Source: Peromyscus leucopus (taxonomy: Eukaryota; Chordata; Mammalia; Rodentia; Cricetidae). From it: a stretch of 64,000 nt of DNA. Every line of letters starts with the position of its first letter. Within the stretch, counting starts at the first letter, position 1. The stretch covers positions 36,205,530 through 36,269,529 of the forward strand of contig NC_051071.1 of assembly GCF_004664715.2 (NCBI RefSeq), in the 5' to 3' direction. This document shows, piece after piece, positions 24,740 to 35,000 of this stretch. The position numbers were made by a program, and so were the translations under genes. Below the pieces are notes generated by a model that saw nothing but the letters and a program-made list of their open reading frames with translations, searched no databases and was not told the origin of the DNA.

Positions 24740-25960
24740 AGAAATTTGATTCAAACTCCCAGCAATCATCCTGCTTCTCTCTATTGAGTATGAGATTACA
24801 AGCATTTGCGTCCATGACTACCTTTAACTATGTTTTGAGTGACAAATAAACTATGATATAACTTAAAACTGATGTTTAGTCATTGGAAGTTTCCTTTTGT
24901 TTACTGAGATTCCTGCACGAATACTGTGGTACTCATACTACCAGTGAGATTGATTATTTATCACCAAGATGATTCATGTGTTCCTAAGTTCAATAATGAA
25001 TTATTTGTCCTTATCTTCTTGGACCTGTCAAAAATGTGTGGACCAAATCATCACCACACCCTCTCAAATATTTTTCTTCACTTAGAATCTGAGAACACTT
25101 TAATGTTTGTCCATACATACTGCCATCCGCTCTCAACTGCTCCACCCATGCCTTCTCATTGAACAGATCACTTGCCATTAGAATTTCATCTCCTTGGCTC
25201 TATTCATCCTTTGTTTTCCATGCACATTCACTGCCTAATAGATCTCATCCATTCTGAGGTCTTAACTCTCTCCATCTAGCTCTCTCATAGCCTGGACTGA
25301 TAAACTTTCAACCTGACATGGTATCCACAGTAGAAGTGCTAATATTTCAAAATCCATGCATCTAAAACTAAGTATACTCTTAAAAGCCTGGTATACTCTT
25401 GAAAGCTTGTTTACTTTTATATGATTATATTTTCCCTCTCAGTAATTATCAACACTGTTGTACCAGTTTATTAGTGGAGAAAACATCCTGAAACTCTCTT
25501 TAACGTCTCTGTGTCTACATATGTCTTGTATCTGTCAGCAACTCCTTTTGAGCTTTGCTTTCAAAATATGTCCCATATCAGACCACATTTCTACACCTCT
25601 GCCAAAACACTCTAGGCAAAGGTGTTATTTGTCATGATGATCTCTTGCCTGGATTATGTCAGTGGTCTCTAACTTAATACATATATACTCCCTCACCTAT
25701 CTGGAGTAGGTGATTTACACAATCATAAAACACAAATCAAAATCCCCCAAATCCTCTTAGACATCTCCTCTGCACCCAGAGCAAAAGCTACCACCCTTCC
25801 TTCCAACTACACAATTCTCTTTGCATTTCTTCCAACCAATCTAATGAGACACGATACCCAATCCCAAATTCCCTGGTGACAAAGTGAAACAGGATTAGTT
25901 TTTTTTTCCTGTTGCTTTGGTTGGTTTCTATTGTTTTCTTGTTGCTCTGGCTGCTGTCAT
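24740..25960. other. No recognised feature
   Basis: Unassigned sequence. A 78-codon frame at 24926-25162 has no recognisable domain. Confidence 0.45.
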
Positions 25961-25964
25961 TGCG

Positions 25965-26052
25965 GTGGATGCCAGGCTAGTCTTGAACTCTCAATACTCC
26001 TACTTCAGCCTCTCTAGTGCTGGGATTAAGACACAAGGTACCACAACCGGAT
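25965..26052 (-). repeat. B1-like fragment
   Basis: 'gccaggctagtcttgaactctc', then 'tagtgctgggattaaga', is the reversed B1 body. Diverged. Confidence 0.6.
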
Positions 26053-26059
26053 GGTAGTG

Positions 26060-26545
26060 GGCTTTAAATTGCATCAGGGAAAGTCCACAAATATATTTGT
26101 TCACTTATACGTAGCCATTTTACCTTCTGTAATCAATAATCTCAGTTACTGAGAGTATAATATTAAGCCAATGTATGTACAGGGACTTCAACTTTTAAAT
26201 AACCTCTTTAAGAAAATGTAATATACAAATAATGAGACACAAATTAAATGCAGCCGCCTTCTCCCCTGGGTATCTCTGAAGGTACACAGAAAGAGAATTT
26301 GATCTCCTTTGAGGAGTTACATAAATTTTCATTGAGAAAGCAATACGGTACATAAGAATTAGAGATGGCAAGTGACAGACAAGGTGACTTGGGGCCATGG
26401 GAGGAAACGAACAATTCGTGCAAGGTAACTAGAGGGTTTACTTGTCTTGAGAAAATATGAAAAGTAGGTTTTCTGAATAAGAGCTGCAATAGACTTTGTA
26501 AACATCTCTCCTTTTTGTTCTTTTTAGTTATTGTTGCTGTTTTTA
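26060..26545. other. No recognised feature
   Basis: Unassigned sequence. Confidence 0.4.
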
Positions 26546-26549
26546 TGTT

Positions 26550-26637
26550 TTGTTTGGTTTTGAGGTAGGAATTCATGATCAGCCTCCTTCTTGAAAGTGC
26601 TGGGATTTCAGCTATATGACCACTCACCCAGCTTTTA
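26550..26637 (-). repeat. B1-like fragment
   Basis: 'tttggttttgaggtaggaa', then 'aaagtgctgggatttcagc', follows the reversed B1. Half-length and diverged. Confidence 0.5.
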
Positions 26638-26699
26638 GGTATAATAAAGTGCATCTCAGGAGGACAAAAAGGCCTTAAAAGAGATGTTTTGATAAAAGA

Positions 26700-26850
26700 A
26701 TAATATGTGAGTGTTTTGCCTCACCCTCTGTGTGAGTGTGTGTGTGGAGGGGGGTTGTGTGATGTGTCTGTGTCTGTGTTTGTCTGTATGTGCACTATCT
26801 GTGTGCCTCATACCCAAGGAGAACAGGAGATTTCATATGGTTTCTAGAGT
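26700..26850 (-). repeat. Possible B3-like SINE remnant with GT-rich expansion
   Basis: 'gagtgttttgcctcaccctctgtgt' resembles the reversed 3' part of B3/B2. The rest is GT-rich. Weak. Confidence 0.3.
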
Positions 26851-26859
26851 AGATGTGGA

Positions 26860-28045
26860 AAATTCATCATAATGTCTATGGTATAGGTAAGAAACCCATA
26901 AGATTACTGACAAAACTTCCATCAACTGAAGATGCAGTAGAAAGCAAATGGAGAGGCACAATCAAAGAAATTGTTAAGAGTTCATTGATCCTCTTCTAGG
27001 CAGGCTTCAAGATATGCCAAATTACAGAAGCTGGTGAGATAATTTTCCCTACCACAGTACAAAGAGGTCACACTGAGGACTGCCTCACCTCACTTAATTG
27101 CAGGTGAATCACAATGAGTCTGAGTAAATGACTGAACATGAAGAGTACTCAACCTTTGAATGGGGACCATTTAAAGCAAATGCATTTTTTTCTTGGAAGG
27201 TTATAGAACATTGACTAGACCAACAGTGACCACACCTAAGTCTTTAGGTACTTGACTGACCCATACATAAGTGATGCTATATTTCCTTCAGAAATGCCTG
27301 GGTACCAATGAAATATACAGTTGCATTTCAGACATAACATTAATACAAGATATTATGAACTTATTTTTATCTCCACAGAATTTATATACTCCTGGCTCCA
27401 GTGTGACAATAGGTATGGAAAAGGAGTTTATAGAAGTAATTAAGGTTAAATAAAATCTTGGGTTAGGACTTGAATCATATAAATCTAGGGCTCTTATTAA
27501 AAGAATAGACCCTGACTCTTCCTAGCCTCTCCTTCATTCCACTATATTCTCCTCCCCTGGCCCTGTGAATGAAAATGAAACTCCATGTGAAGACATACAA
27601 AACAGAGGACCACTTATGAATGAAGAAGAGAGTCCTTTCCAAAAGTCAAATGTGCATATTTCCCATGGACTTTCAGTTTTTAGAATTGCAAATAAATAAA
27701 TAAATCTCCATTGTTTACATGCTTCACTGTGTGGTGTTTTGCTAAGGAAGTCCCAGTTTACCCACTGTACTAGCCTTCAAACAATTGAAGAATGAACAAA
27801 TTCTTTAGCGAGCTCCAAATACAATGCAGCTATTTTGAGAGATAAACTAATGATTTAAGAACATCTCATTAAAAAGTGTCATTTGCTAAAACAGTCCCAG
27901 AGAGGAATTGTCTTATGGTTCCTATAACAAAACAAAGCTATCGCTCACAAGGGAAACAGAAATGTGTTTTATGTTCTTTTCTAAATATGGCCTCTGTTAC
28001 CTTGCCAGAAATGAGTCCTCTGGAAGGAATGGAAAGAATAGATAA
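26860..28045. other. No recognised feature; ends at an A run
   Basis: Unassigned, ending in a 17-nt A run at about 28049-28065 that abuts the ERV-L remnant. Confidence 0.4.
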
Positions 28046-28089
28046 GATAAAAAAAAAAAAAAAAAGCTAGAATGGGATTAGAGAAATTC

Positions 28090-29410
28090 AGACAGTGAAC
28101 AAAGGAAACGAAGATCCGTGGGTCACGCATGAAGGTGACTTCAGCTGAGGAAGAGTATAATCAAGTAGATGGTATGACTCATTCTGTGGACATTCAACGT
28201 CTTTCCCCAGCCATCCATGCCATTGTCCAATGGGTTCATGAACCAAGTGGCCTTAGTGGCAAAGATGGAAGTTATGCATGGGTTAGGCAACATGGACTTC
28301 TGAAACTTACCAAGGCTGATCTGGCTACAGCTGCTGCTGGGTGTTAGATCTGCCAATAGCAGAGACTAAAACTGAACCCCAGATATGGCATCATTTCTCA
28401 TGGTGACTTGCCAGCAATTTAGTGGCCAATTGACTACATTGAATCACTTCCTTCCTGGAAATGGCAATGCTTTGTCCTTACAGGAATAAATATTTATTCT
28501 GGTTATAGATTTGCCTTTCCTGCATATTATGCTTCAGTCTAAACTACCACCTCTGAACTTACAAGGATGCCTTGTCGACAATTATTGTATTCCATACAGG
28601 ATTACTTCTGACCAAGAAACTCACTTCACAGCCAGAGAAGTGGGACAACAGGCCTACAAACATGGAATCCACAGGTTTTACCCAGGAATCTGCTGCTTCA
28701 CCACCCTGAGGCAGTTGGTCTGATAGAAAGACAAAATGGCCATTTAAAGATACAGTTACAGCACCAATTTGGTGATAGTAGCCTGGAGGGCTAGGACAGG
28801 GTTCTTCAGAAGGCTTCTAGTAGATAGTATTGTTTCTCCAAAATCCAGGAATCAATAGTCCAGGAATCAGGTGTAAGAAATGGGAATGGTTCCACTCACT
28901 ATCACTCCTAATGACATACTAGGGAAATTTTAAATTTCTGTTTCAGAAACTTTAAGTGCTGCTAGTCTAGATGTTTTAGTTCCAGAAAGGGAATACTCCT
29001 GCCAGGAACTAAAAACAACAGTCCACATTGTACTGGAAGCTCAAGCTTTCCATTGGCCACTTTGGGCTTCTGATGCCCTTAAGCCAACAGGTACTTACTG
29101 ATCCAGACTACCAGGGGGAAACTGAATTACTTATCTACAGTGGATGTACAGAAGTTTATGTCTGCAGTGCAGCAGATCTTTTAGGCCTTCTTTTGGTATG
29201 ACCATGTCTATTATTAAATTCAATGGAAAACTACAACAAGCCAATCCAGGCAAGATGCCAAAGGCCCAAGAACCTTCAGGAATGAAGGTATGGGTCATTC
29301 TTCCAGGAAAATAACCAAGACCAGCTGAAATGCCTGCTGAGAGTAGAGAAAATACAGAATGGATATTAGAAGAAGGTAGTTATAAATACCAGCTAAAGCA
29401 GTGTGACTAA
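28090..29410 (+). pseudogene. ERV-L (class III) pol remnant: integrase and dUTPase
   Basis: Broken frames together follow the 3' half of an ERV-L pol gene. At 28129-28347 the frame gives the zinc-binding N-terminus of integrase (VQWVHEPSG, SYAWVRQHG, LTKADLATA) and then a stop before the second Cys pair. The integrase core follows: frame 28511-28723 shows RITSDQETHFTAREV, which holds the second catalytic Asp. A dUTPase-like piece DPDYQGETELLIYSG sits at about 29098-29142, and the C-terminal tail ends near 29400. Frameshifts and stops are scattered throughout. It cannot make integrase, which would join viral DNA to the host genome, or dUTPase. Confidence 0.75.
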
Positions 29411-29754
29411 TTGCAGAAACATGGATTGTAACTGACCTGAGTGTTTTTGTACTATTTTGTTAACCTGTTTCTGCATATATGCATACATATCAAGTGATGT
29501 TTATGTTTCCTTTCCTCTTTCTATCATGTAATGTAACATCAATTGAGAGAATGTCCATAGTTATCATATTTAAGTTATGAAACATTAAAGAAATGTCCCT
29601 CAAGGGACATTTCTACCTATTCTAAAGTATATAATGTGTTTTTGGCTTTATACCAGATAGTTATATTAGGTGGGATTCTGAACTGGTTATTATTTTCATT
29701 TAGAAATTAAGCAAGACATAAGGAGATGAGATTGTATGTCAAGTTAATAGGAGG
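29411..29754 (+). mobile_element. ERV-L sequence between pol and its 3' LTR
   Basis: Non-coding, no env-like frame. It runs from the end of pol to the point where the younger provirus integrated. Assigned by position. Confidence 0.45.
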
Positions 29755-29760
29755 TGTTTA
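29755..29760. repeat. Target-site duplication, left copy
   Basis: TGTTTA here is repeated exactly at 38251-38256, right after the 3' LTR. Six bases is the size made by class II (betaretrovirus-like) integrases. Confidence 0.93.
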
Positions 29761-29859
29761 TGTGGTGGTAATCTAATTGTACTGAAATATTATTTTGATT
29801 GTATGTTAATAAATAAAGTTGTCCGGGGGTCAGAGCTATTAGAGCCATAGCAAGAGTGT

Positions 29860-29918
29860 GGTGGTGGTGGCACACGCCTTTAATCCCATAGATCTCTGTG
29901 TGTTCAGGGATATAGCCA
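29860..29918 (+). repeat. B1 SINE-derived segment inside the LTR
   Basis: 'gtggtggcacacgcctttaatccca' is the B1 head with Pol III box A. After a gap it resumes as 'gatctctgtgtgttcaggg', the B1 box B region. A second echo, 'catatgcctttaagacc', follows at about 29930. The same block occurs in all type A LTRs in the window. Confidence 0.7.
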
Positions 29919-29999
29919 GCATTGGAGACATATGCCTTTAAGACCTAGGGGGCTGTACATTCAGACAGTGACGAGGCAGTCATGTGTTTGGGTTTACAA

Positions 30000-30031
30000 C
30001 CAATGAGAAGGCAGAACAACATACTATAAAA
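30000..30031 (+). promoter_or_regulatory. LTR core promoter: CCAAT and TATA
   Basis: CCAAT at 30000-30004 and TATAAAA at 30025-30031, 25 bp apart. The A run after the TATA box is longer in this LTR than in the 3' LTR. Confidence 0.7.
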
Positions 30032-30186
30032 AAAAAAACGAACAGACAGGAAGTAGCTCTCTTTCGAGAAGCTGGGACAGCAGGAGGAAGGGTGAGATTT
30101 TAGCTCTGAGCTCTGACCTCTTGGCTTTCTCTTTTACATTGTTTCTGTGTTTCTTATTTAATAAGACGGTTGGTTACATCAACATC

Positions 30187-30204
30187 TGGTGCCCAACGTG
30201 ACAA
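30187..30204 (+). promoter_or_regulatory. Primer binding site, tRNA-Lys type, partly decayed
   Basis: TGGTGCCCAACGTG, two bases after the LTR, matches the tRNA-Lys(1,2) site TGGCGCCCAACGTGGGGC at 13 of the first 14 positions, then diverges. Reverse transcription would start here. Confidence 0.8.
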
Positions 30205-30575
30205 AAATCCATTAAAAATCGCTTGGCTTGAGAGCAGGTCCACTTTCCCACAAGGGCGGCAGGCGGCGGCAGCCGGCGGAGGAAGCGGCAGGAAGCGGCC
30301 GGCGTCCTAGTCTGAGCTGCCGGCTTCCTAGTCCGAGCTGCTGGTTTCCTAGTCCAGGTGGCAGCTTCTAGCCCGGGCCTAGGTCTGTGAGCAGCTTGCT
30401 TAAAGCCGGTGCTACAAACAACTCAGACCTGCCCTGCCGAACAGGGCCCTGCCTGTAAAGCCAACGCACATGGTCGGAGCTTAAGGAAGCCAGACCCAAG
30501 CCTTGACTCGGCACAAGAGGGAAAACGTGGCTGGATTTAAGCTTTAGCCGGCTACGCTTTCTTGTGCGTTCTCTC

Positions 30576-30623
<48 letters not shown>

Positions 30624-30764
30624 ATTTACACCTGGGACACTAGGTGGCTGCTTTGAAAATCCCCTCAGATTTCTACTGTTCTACGCAGATTTGGTAAGTC
30701 ATAACATATCAGATGTTTTAAAGGAAACTATTTAAAAGAGAATTTTTTCCACATTAAAAAACAA
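30205..30764 (+). other. Proviral leader with 21-bp tandem repeats and CT array
   Basis: GC-rich, unlike the AT-rich coding part. 'tcctag' recurs at 30305, 30326 and 30347 (21-bp spacing), with a degenerate fourth unit at about 30367. A CT array lies at about 30582-30621. In retroviruses this region carries the packaging signal and dimer site. That role here is inferred from position only. Confidence 0.7.
30690..30699 (+). promoter_or_regulatory. Consensus 5' splice donor in leader
   Basis: TTG|GTAAGT, with GT at 30694-30695, is a near-perfect donor about 70 nt before gag, the usual place for the major retroviral donor. No env exists to be expressed from it. Confidence 0.6.
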
Positions 30765-32084
30765 ATGGGTTTTATGTGTACATTGGAAGAAAATTGGTTT
30801 TTGTTTGAAATTTTAGGCAGTCTGATAATGGAACAACTATATAATATTAGTATTGGTGGAATTATGCACCTTATCAGTATACTAATCCACATTTTAATAT
30901 TTAAAAAGATAGTCAATTTAAGTGCCAGGATAACAGCTTTAGAAGAACTTGTTAAACCTGTAAAAATTCAGACAGAAGAAATTAACAGTGAAGTTGTTTC
31001 AAGTCGGGATCATAAGGTTGCAGAAAGAAAGCCTGTTTTCACACAGTCACCCTTAATTTATCCTGTAACCGTACAGCAGATGCCTGATCAAATGGCTACA
31101 CAAAATACTTGGGCTCCAATTGAAATGTTGGATTTAAAAAGGTTTAAGGAGGCAATAGTATCTTATGGCATGCATTCCACATATGTAAAGCAAATGTTAA
31201 ACTCTTGGTCAACATATAATAGGATAGTACCACAGGACTGGCGGGACCTTGCACAAGGTGTTCTGGAACCCAGCCAGAGACTTCAATTTCTGACTTGGTT
31301 TAAGGAGGAGGCTAAAAACATAGAAAAACAATGGAGGGATAAAGGAATACAAGTTTGCCAGGATCAGCTTATTTGCGAAGGCCAATATGCTTCAGCACAA
31401 ACACAATGTTTATATGATGTCCAAACCCTAATTTTATGTCGAACGGCAGCCTTGAATGCATGGGACAAAGTTGAGGAACCAGGAAAAAAATCTGAGTCAT
31501 TTACAAAGGTGATGCAAGGCCCCAAAGAGTCTTTTACAGATTTTTTACAAAGACTGGCTTCAGCAGTAAAGAGAATGGTCTCGGATTCAGAAGCTGGTAA
31601 GGCAATAATTGAATCTTTGGCCTTTGAGAATGCGAATGCAGCATGCAAAAGAATAATCAGGCCATTAAGGGCAAGATCTGCACCTATGGAAGATTGGATT
31701 AGAGAAACAATTAATGTTGAAGCTGATGAGCATGATGATACGTGGGTAGGAGAAGTAATTTCAAAAGGTTTGAGGAGTGTTAGATGTTTTGGATGTGGAA
31801 AGCAAGGACATTTGAAAAGGGACTGTAGACAGGTCATTCCCAGAAACAATGTTTCTTCAAGGAACAATGGCAGCAGAATGCCCCTTCCTTCTGGAGTATG
31901 CAGAAGGTGTGGTAAGAGAAAACACTGGACCAACGAATGTAGATCAACAAAGGACAGACAGGGTAATCCTTTGCCTCAGTCTTCGGGAAACTCCCAGAGG
32001 GGCCTCGCGCAGGCCCCCAGTGCAAATCCAGTTCAAACCTTTCCTGCAGCCATAGAGGAAATGCCTGCTCTGGAGAGCGATTAA
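30765..32084 (+). CDS. gag: Gag polyprotein (endogenous retrovirus)
   Basis: 439 codons, uninterrupted. Gag builds the virus-like particle and binds genomic RNA. Residues 33-46 are strongly hydrophobic and are followed by a helical, possibly coiled-coil stretch (to about 65), suggesting a membrane or ER anchor. Capsid sequence spans roughly 115-300. The major homology region is QGPKESFTDFLQRL (251-264). Two zinc knuckles follow: C341-C344-H349-C354 and C379-C382-H387-C392. The first ATG has C at -3. The Met at residue 22 (30828) has A at -3 and G at +4, so it may be the real start. No PPPY or PTAP late motif is visible. It is shorter than most betaretroviral Gags (about 590-650 residues). The 3' end overlaps the pro frame and holds the frameshift signal. 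Confidence 0.9.
   Translation: MGFMCTLEENWFLFEILGSLIMEQLYNISIGGIMHLISILIHILIFKKIVNLSARITALEELVKPVKIQTEEINSEVVSSRDHKVAERKPVFTQSPLIYPVTVQQMPDQMATQNTWAPIEMLDLKRFKEAIVSYGMHSTYVKQMLNSWSTYNRIVPQDWRDLAQGVLEPSQRLQFLTWFKEEAKNIEKQWRDKGIQVCQDQLICEGQYASAQTQCLYDVQTLILCRTAALNAWDKVEEPGKKSESFTKVMQGPKESFTDFLQRLASAVKRMVSDSEAGKAIIESLAFENANAACKRIIRPLRARSAPMEDWIRETINVEADEHDDTWVGEVISKGLRSVRCFGCGKQGHLKRDCRQVIPRNNVSSRNNGSRMPLPSGVCRRCGKRKHWTNECRSTKDRQGNPLPQSSGNSQRGLAQAPSANPVQTFPAAIEEMPALESD
31985..32017 (+). promoter_or_regulatory. -1 ribosomal frameshift signal (slippery heptamer and hairpin)
   Basis: G GGA AAC at 31985-31991 is in phase with gag codons (X XXY YYZ). After a 7-nt spacer, GGGGCCT (31999-32005) pairs perfectly with AGGCCCC (32011-32017) across a CGCGC loop. 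The pro-pol frame is open from 31967 (stop TAA at 31964-31966) and is -1 relative to gag, so slippage here would give Gag-Pro-Pol. The same heptamer is known at frameshift sites of some beta- and lentiviruses. Confidence 0.85.
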
Positions 32085-32092
32085 ATAACCAA

Positions 32093-35000
32093 ATGCCTAT
32101 TGGAATAAATCATGCTGGTCAGGATGATGAAACAGAAAGAACAGAAAAATCAGGAGAAAACATAAAGAAAATTTTTTGGCAAACTTCTATTAATGAACAA
32201 AGACCAAAATTAACAATAAAAATAAATGGTGTTTTGTTGTCTGGTCTGGTAGACACAGGTGCGGACGTTACCATAATTGCACCAGAATTTTGGCATCCAA
32301 CTTGGCCTCTTCAGGAGGTAAATGTTCAACTGTTAGGAATTGGGACATTATCTCAGGTGAAACAGAGTGCAAGATGGCTCGAATGTATAGGTCCAGAAGG
32401 ACAGAGAGGAAAATTAAAACCATATGTGGCTAACATAACTATGAACCTGTGGGGTCGAGACTTGTTGCAACAATGGAATACTCAGATTAACATCCCTCCA
32501 ATCTCAGAAACAAATCATAAACTAACACATGTTACTGAGAGAAATATTAGAAGATATTATTCTAATGAGTGGTCACCAGCCATCCATATTATACAAGAAC
32601 AGGGCACAATAACTGATGATCTTCCAAAGACACCAACAGCTCTACCTTTAAAATGGTTAACAGACAAGCCTGTATGGGTCCAACAATGGCCTTTAACAAC
32701 AGAGAAACTCCAGGCTTTAGAAGAGCTGGTAGAAGAACAGTTAAATGCTCAGCATATTGAAGAATCAACCAGCCCTTGGAATTCTCCTGTATTTGTTGTT
32801 AAAAAGAAATCTGGTAAATGGAGAATGGTAACAGACCTTAGAGCAATTAACAAAATAATTCAACCAATGGGCTCTCTACAATCTGGGATGCCTTTGCCTA
32901 CTCTGTTACCAAAAGGATGGCCTCTCATAGTTATTGATTTAAAAGACTGTTTCTTTTCAATACCCTTACAAGAAAAAGACAAAGAAAGATTTGCTTTTAC
33001 AGTACCTACTTATAATAATTCTCAACCAGTTAAAAGATTTCAATGGAGGGTCCTCCCACAGGGAATGTTGAATAGCCCAACTCTGTGCCAATACTTTGTA
33101 CAACAGCCATTGGAAGTGATACGTAAAAAATTTCCTAAATCTATAATTTATCATTATATGGACGATATTTTACTAGCTGACTCAAATGCAGATACTTTAG
33201 AAATAATATTTGAAGAAGTAAAGAAAATTTTGCCTTGCTGGGGATTACAAATTGCTCCTGAAAAGATACAAAGAGGAGATTCTATTAATTATTTAGAATA
33301 TAAAATAGAGCTACAAAAAATTAGACCCCAAAAGGTGCAAATTCGGAGAGATAGACTACAGACTCTTAATGACTTTCAAAGATTATTTGGAGACATTTCT
33401 CATCTACGAACTATTGTTGGGGTAAAAAATGATGAACTGACTAATTTGTTCAAAACCTTAGAAGGTGACAAGGACTTAAAAAGTCCAAGAGAATTATCAC
33501 CTGAAGCTGAGAAAGAATTAGCCTTGGTAGAAAAGAAAGTGCATGAAGGGCACGTGGATCGTATTGATCCAAAGCTGGATTGCATTTTGGTTATTTTACC
33601 TTCTAGGCGTTCTCCTACTGGAATATTAATGCAGAGGGAAGATATTATATTGGAATGGATATTTTTACCAAATAAACCAAATAAAAAATTAAAAACTTAT
33701 GTGGAAAAAATCTCTGACTTGATTTACAAAGGAAAACTGAGACTTCGTCAATTAGCAGGCATAGACCCAGCAGAAATTGTCGTACCATTAACTAAGGAGG
33801 ACATTGAAAAATTATGGACAGAAAGTGAACCTTGGCAAAGAGCTTGCAGTAATTTTTTGGGAGAAATCAACAGCAAATATCCCAAAAGCAATAGAGTTGA
33901 TCTTATAAAGAGAGCTGATTGGATCTTGCCTCGAATTGTACGGCAAAAACCCATATCTGGAGTTCGTACATTTTATACAGATGCCAACAAAGAAGGAAAG
34001 GCAGGTTACAAATCAGACAATTTAAGTAAAGTGGTTCAAAGTCCGTATAATTCAGTTCAAAAATCAGAATTGTGTGCTATTCTGTTGGTATTAATGGATT
34101 TTTCAGAACCTCTCAACATAGTAACTGACTCTCAGTATGCTGAAAGAGTGGTGTTACATATTGAGACTGCAGAATTTATCCCTGATGCTTCAGAATTAAC
34201 TTCACTATTTATTCAATTACAAGGTACAATCAGGAAAAGGAATCATCCTTTATATATAACTCACATTCGATCCCATACTGGTCTGCCAGGCCCTCTAGCA
34301 CAAGGCAATGATGAGATTGATAAATTATTGATAGGAAATGTGCTGGAGGCCTCAGAATTTCATAAAAAACATCACATCAATAGTAAAGGTTTAAAAAAGG
34401 ATTTTTCCATAACCTGGCAACAAGCCAAAGAAATAATAAAGAAATGTCCTACTTGTTCCTTCTACAATCAAACGCCATTACCAGCAGGATGTAACCCAAA
34501 GGGTACTCAGAGAAATGAAATCTGGCAGATGGATGTGCTTTACTTTGCAGAATTTGGAAAATTGAAATATGTACACCACACTATCGATACTTATTCAGGA
34601 TTTCAATGGGCAACTGCTTTGAGTTCTGAAAAAGCTGATTCTGTAATCACTCATTTGCTAGAAGTTATGGCCATCATGGGTATACCTGCACAAATCAAAA
34701 CTGACAATGCTTCATCATATGTCTCTGTTAAAATGAAACAGTTTTTTGCTTATTACAATATAAAGCATATTACAGGCATACCACATAATCCTACAGGTCA
34801 AGCAGTTATAGAAAGATCAAACAGAACTCTAAAGGATATGCTAAATAAACAGAAATGGGTAACAAAAACCCCCAGAAATAGACTGCATAATGCTCTTCTA
34901 ACTTTGAATTTTCCTAATGCCAATGAGAAAGGAACAACAGCTGCAGAGAGACATTGGATAATAGAAAAAACTACAGAATTAAATCAGCCTATATACTTTA

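Larger units (their letters stand above)
29761..30184 (+). mobile_element. 5' LTR (type A)
   Basis: 424 bp, TGTGG...CAACA. U3 holds a CCAAT box (30000-30004) and TATAAAA (30025-30031), so transcription should start near 30055. The only AATAAA hexamers (29808-29817) lie upstream of the TATA box. Near the 3' end there is only AATAAG (about 30160), which is unusual for an LTR that must also end transcripts. A B1-derived block occupies about 29860-29918. Confidence 0.95.

Noticed and set aside
31364..31933. 189-codon reverse frame opposite gag
   Set aside because: It is the antisense shadow of the real gag frame. No start context, domain or promoter supports it.
32007..32023. H-type pseudoknot at the frameshift site (GCGC loop with GTGC)
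   Set aside because: Only 2 nt would have to cross a 7-bp stem, which is sterically unlikely. Kept as a simple hairpin.
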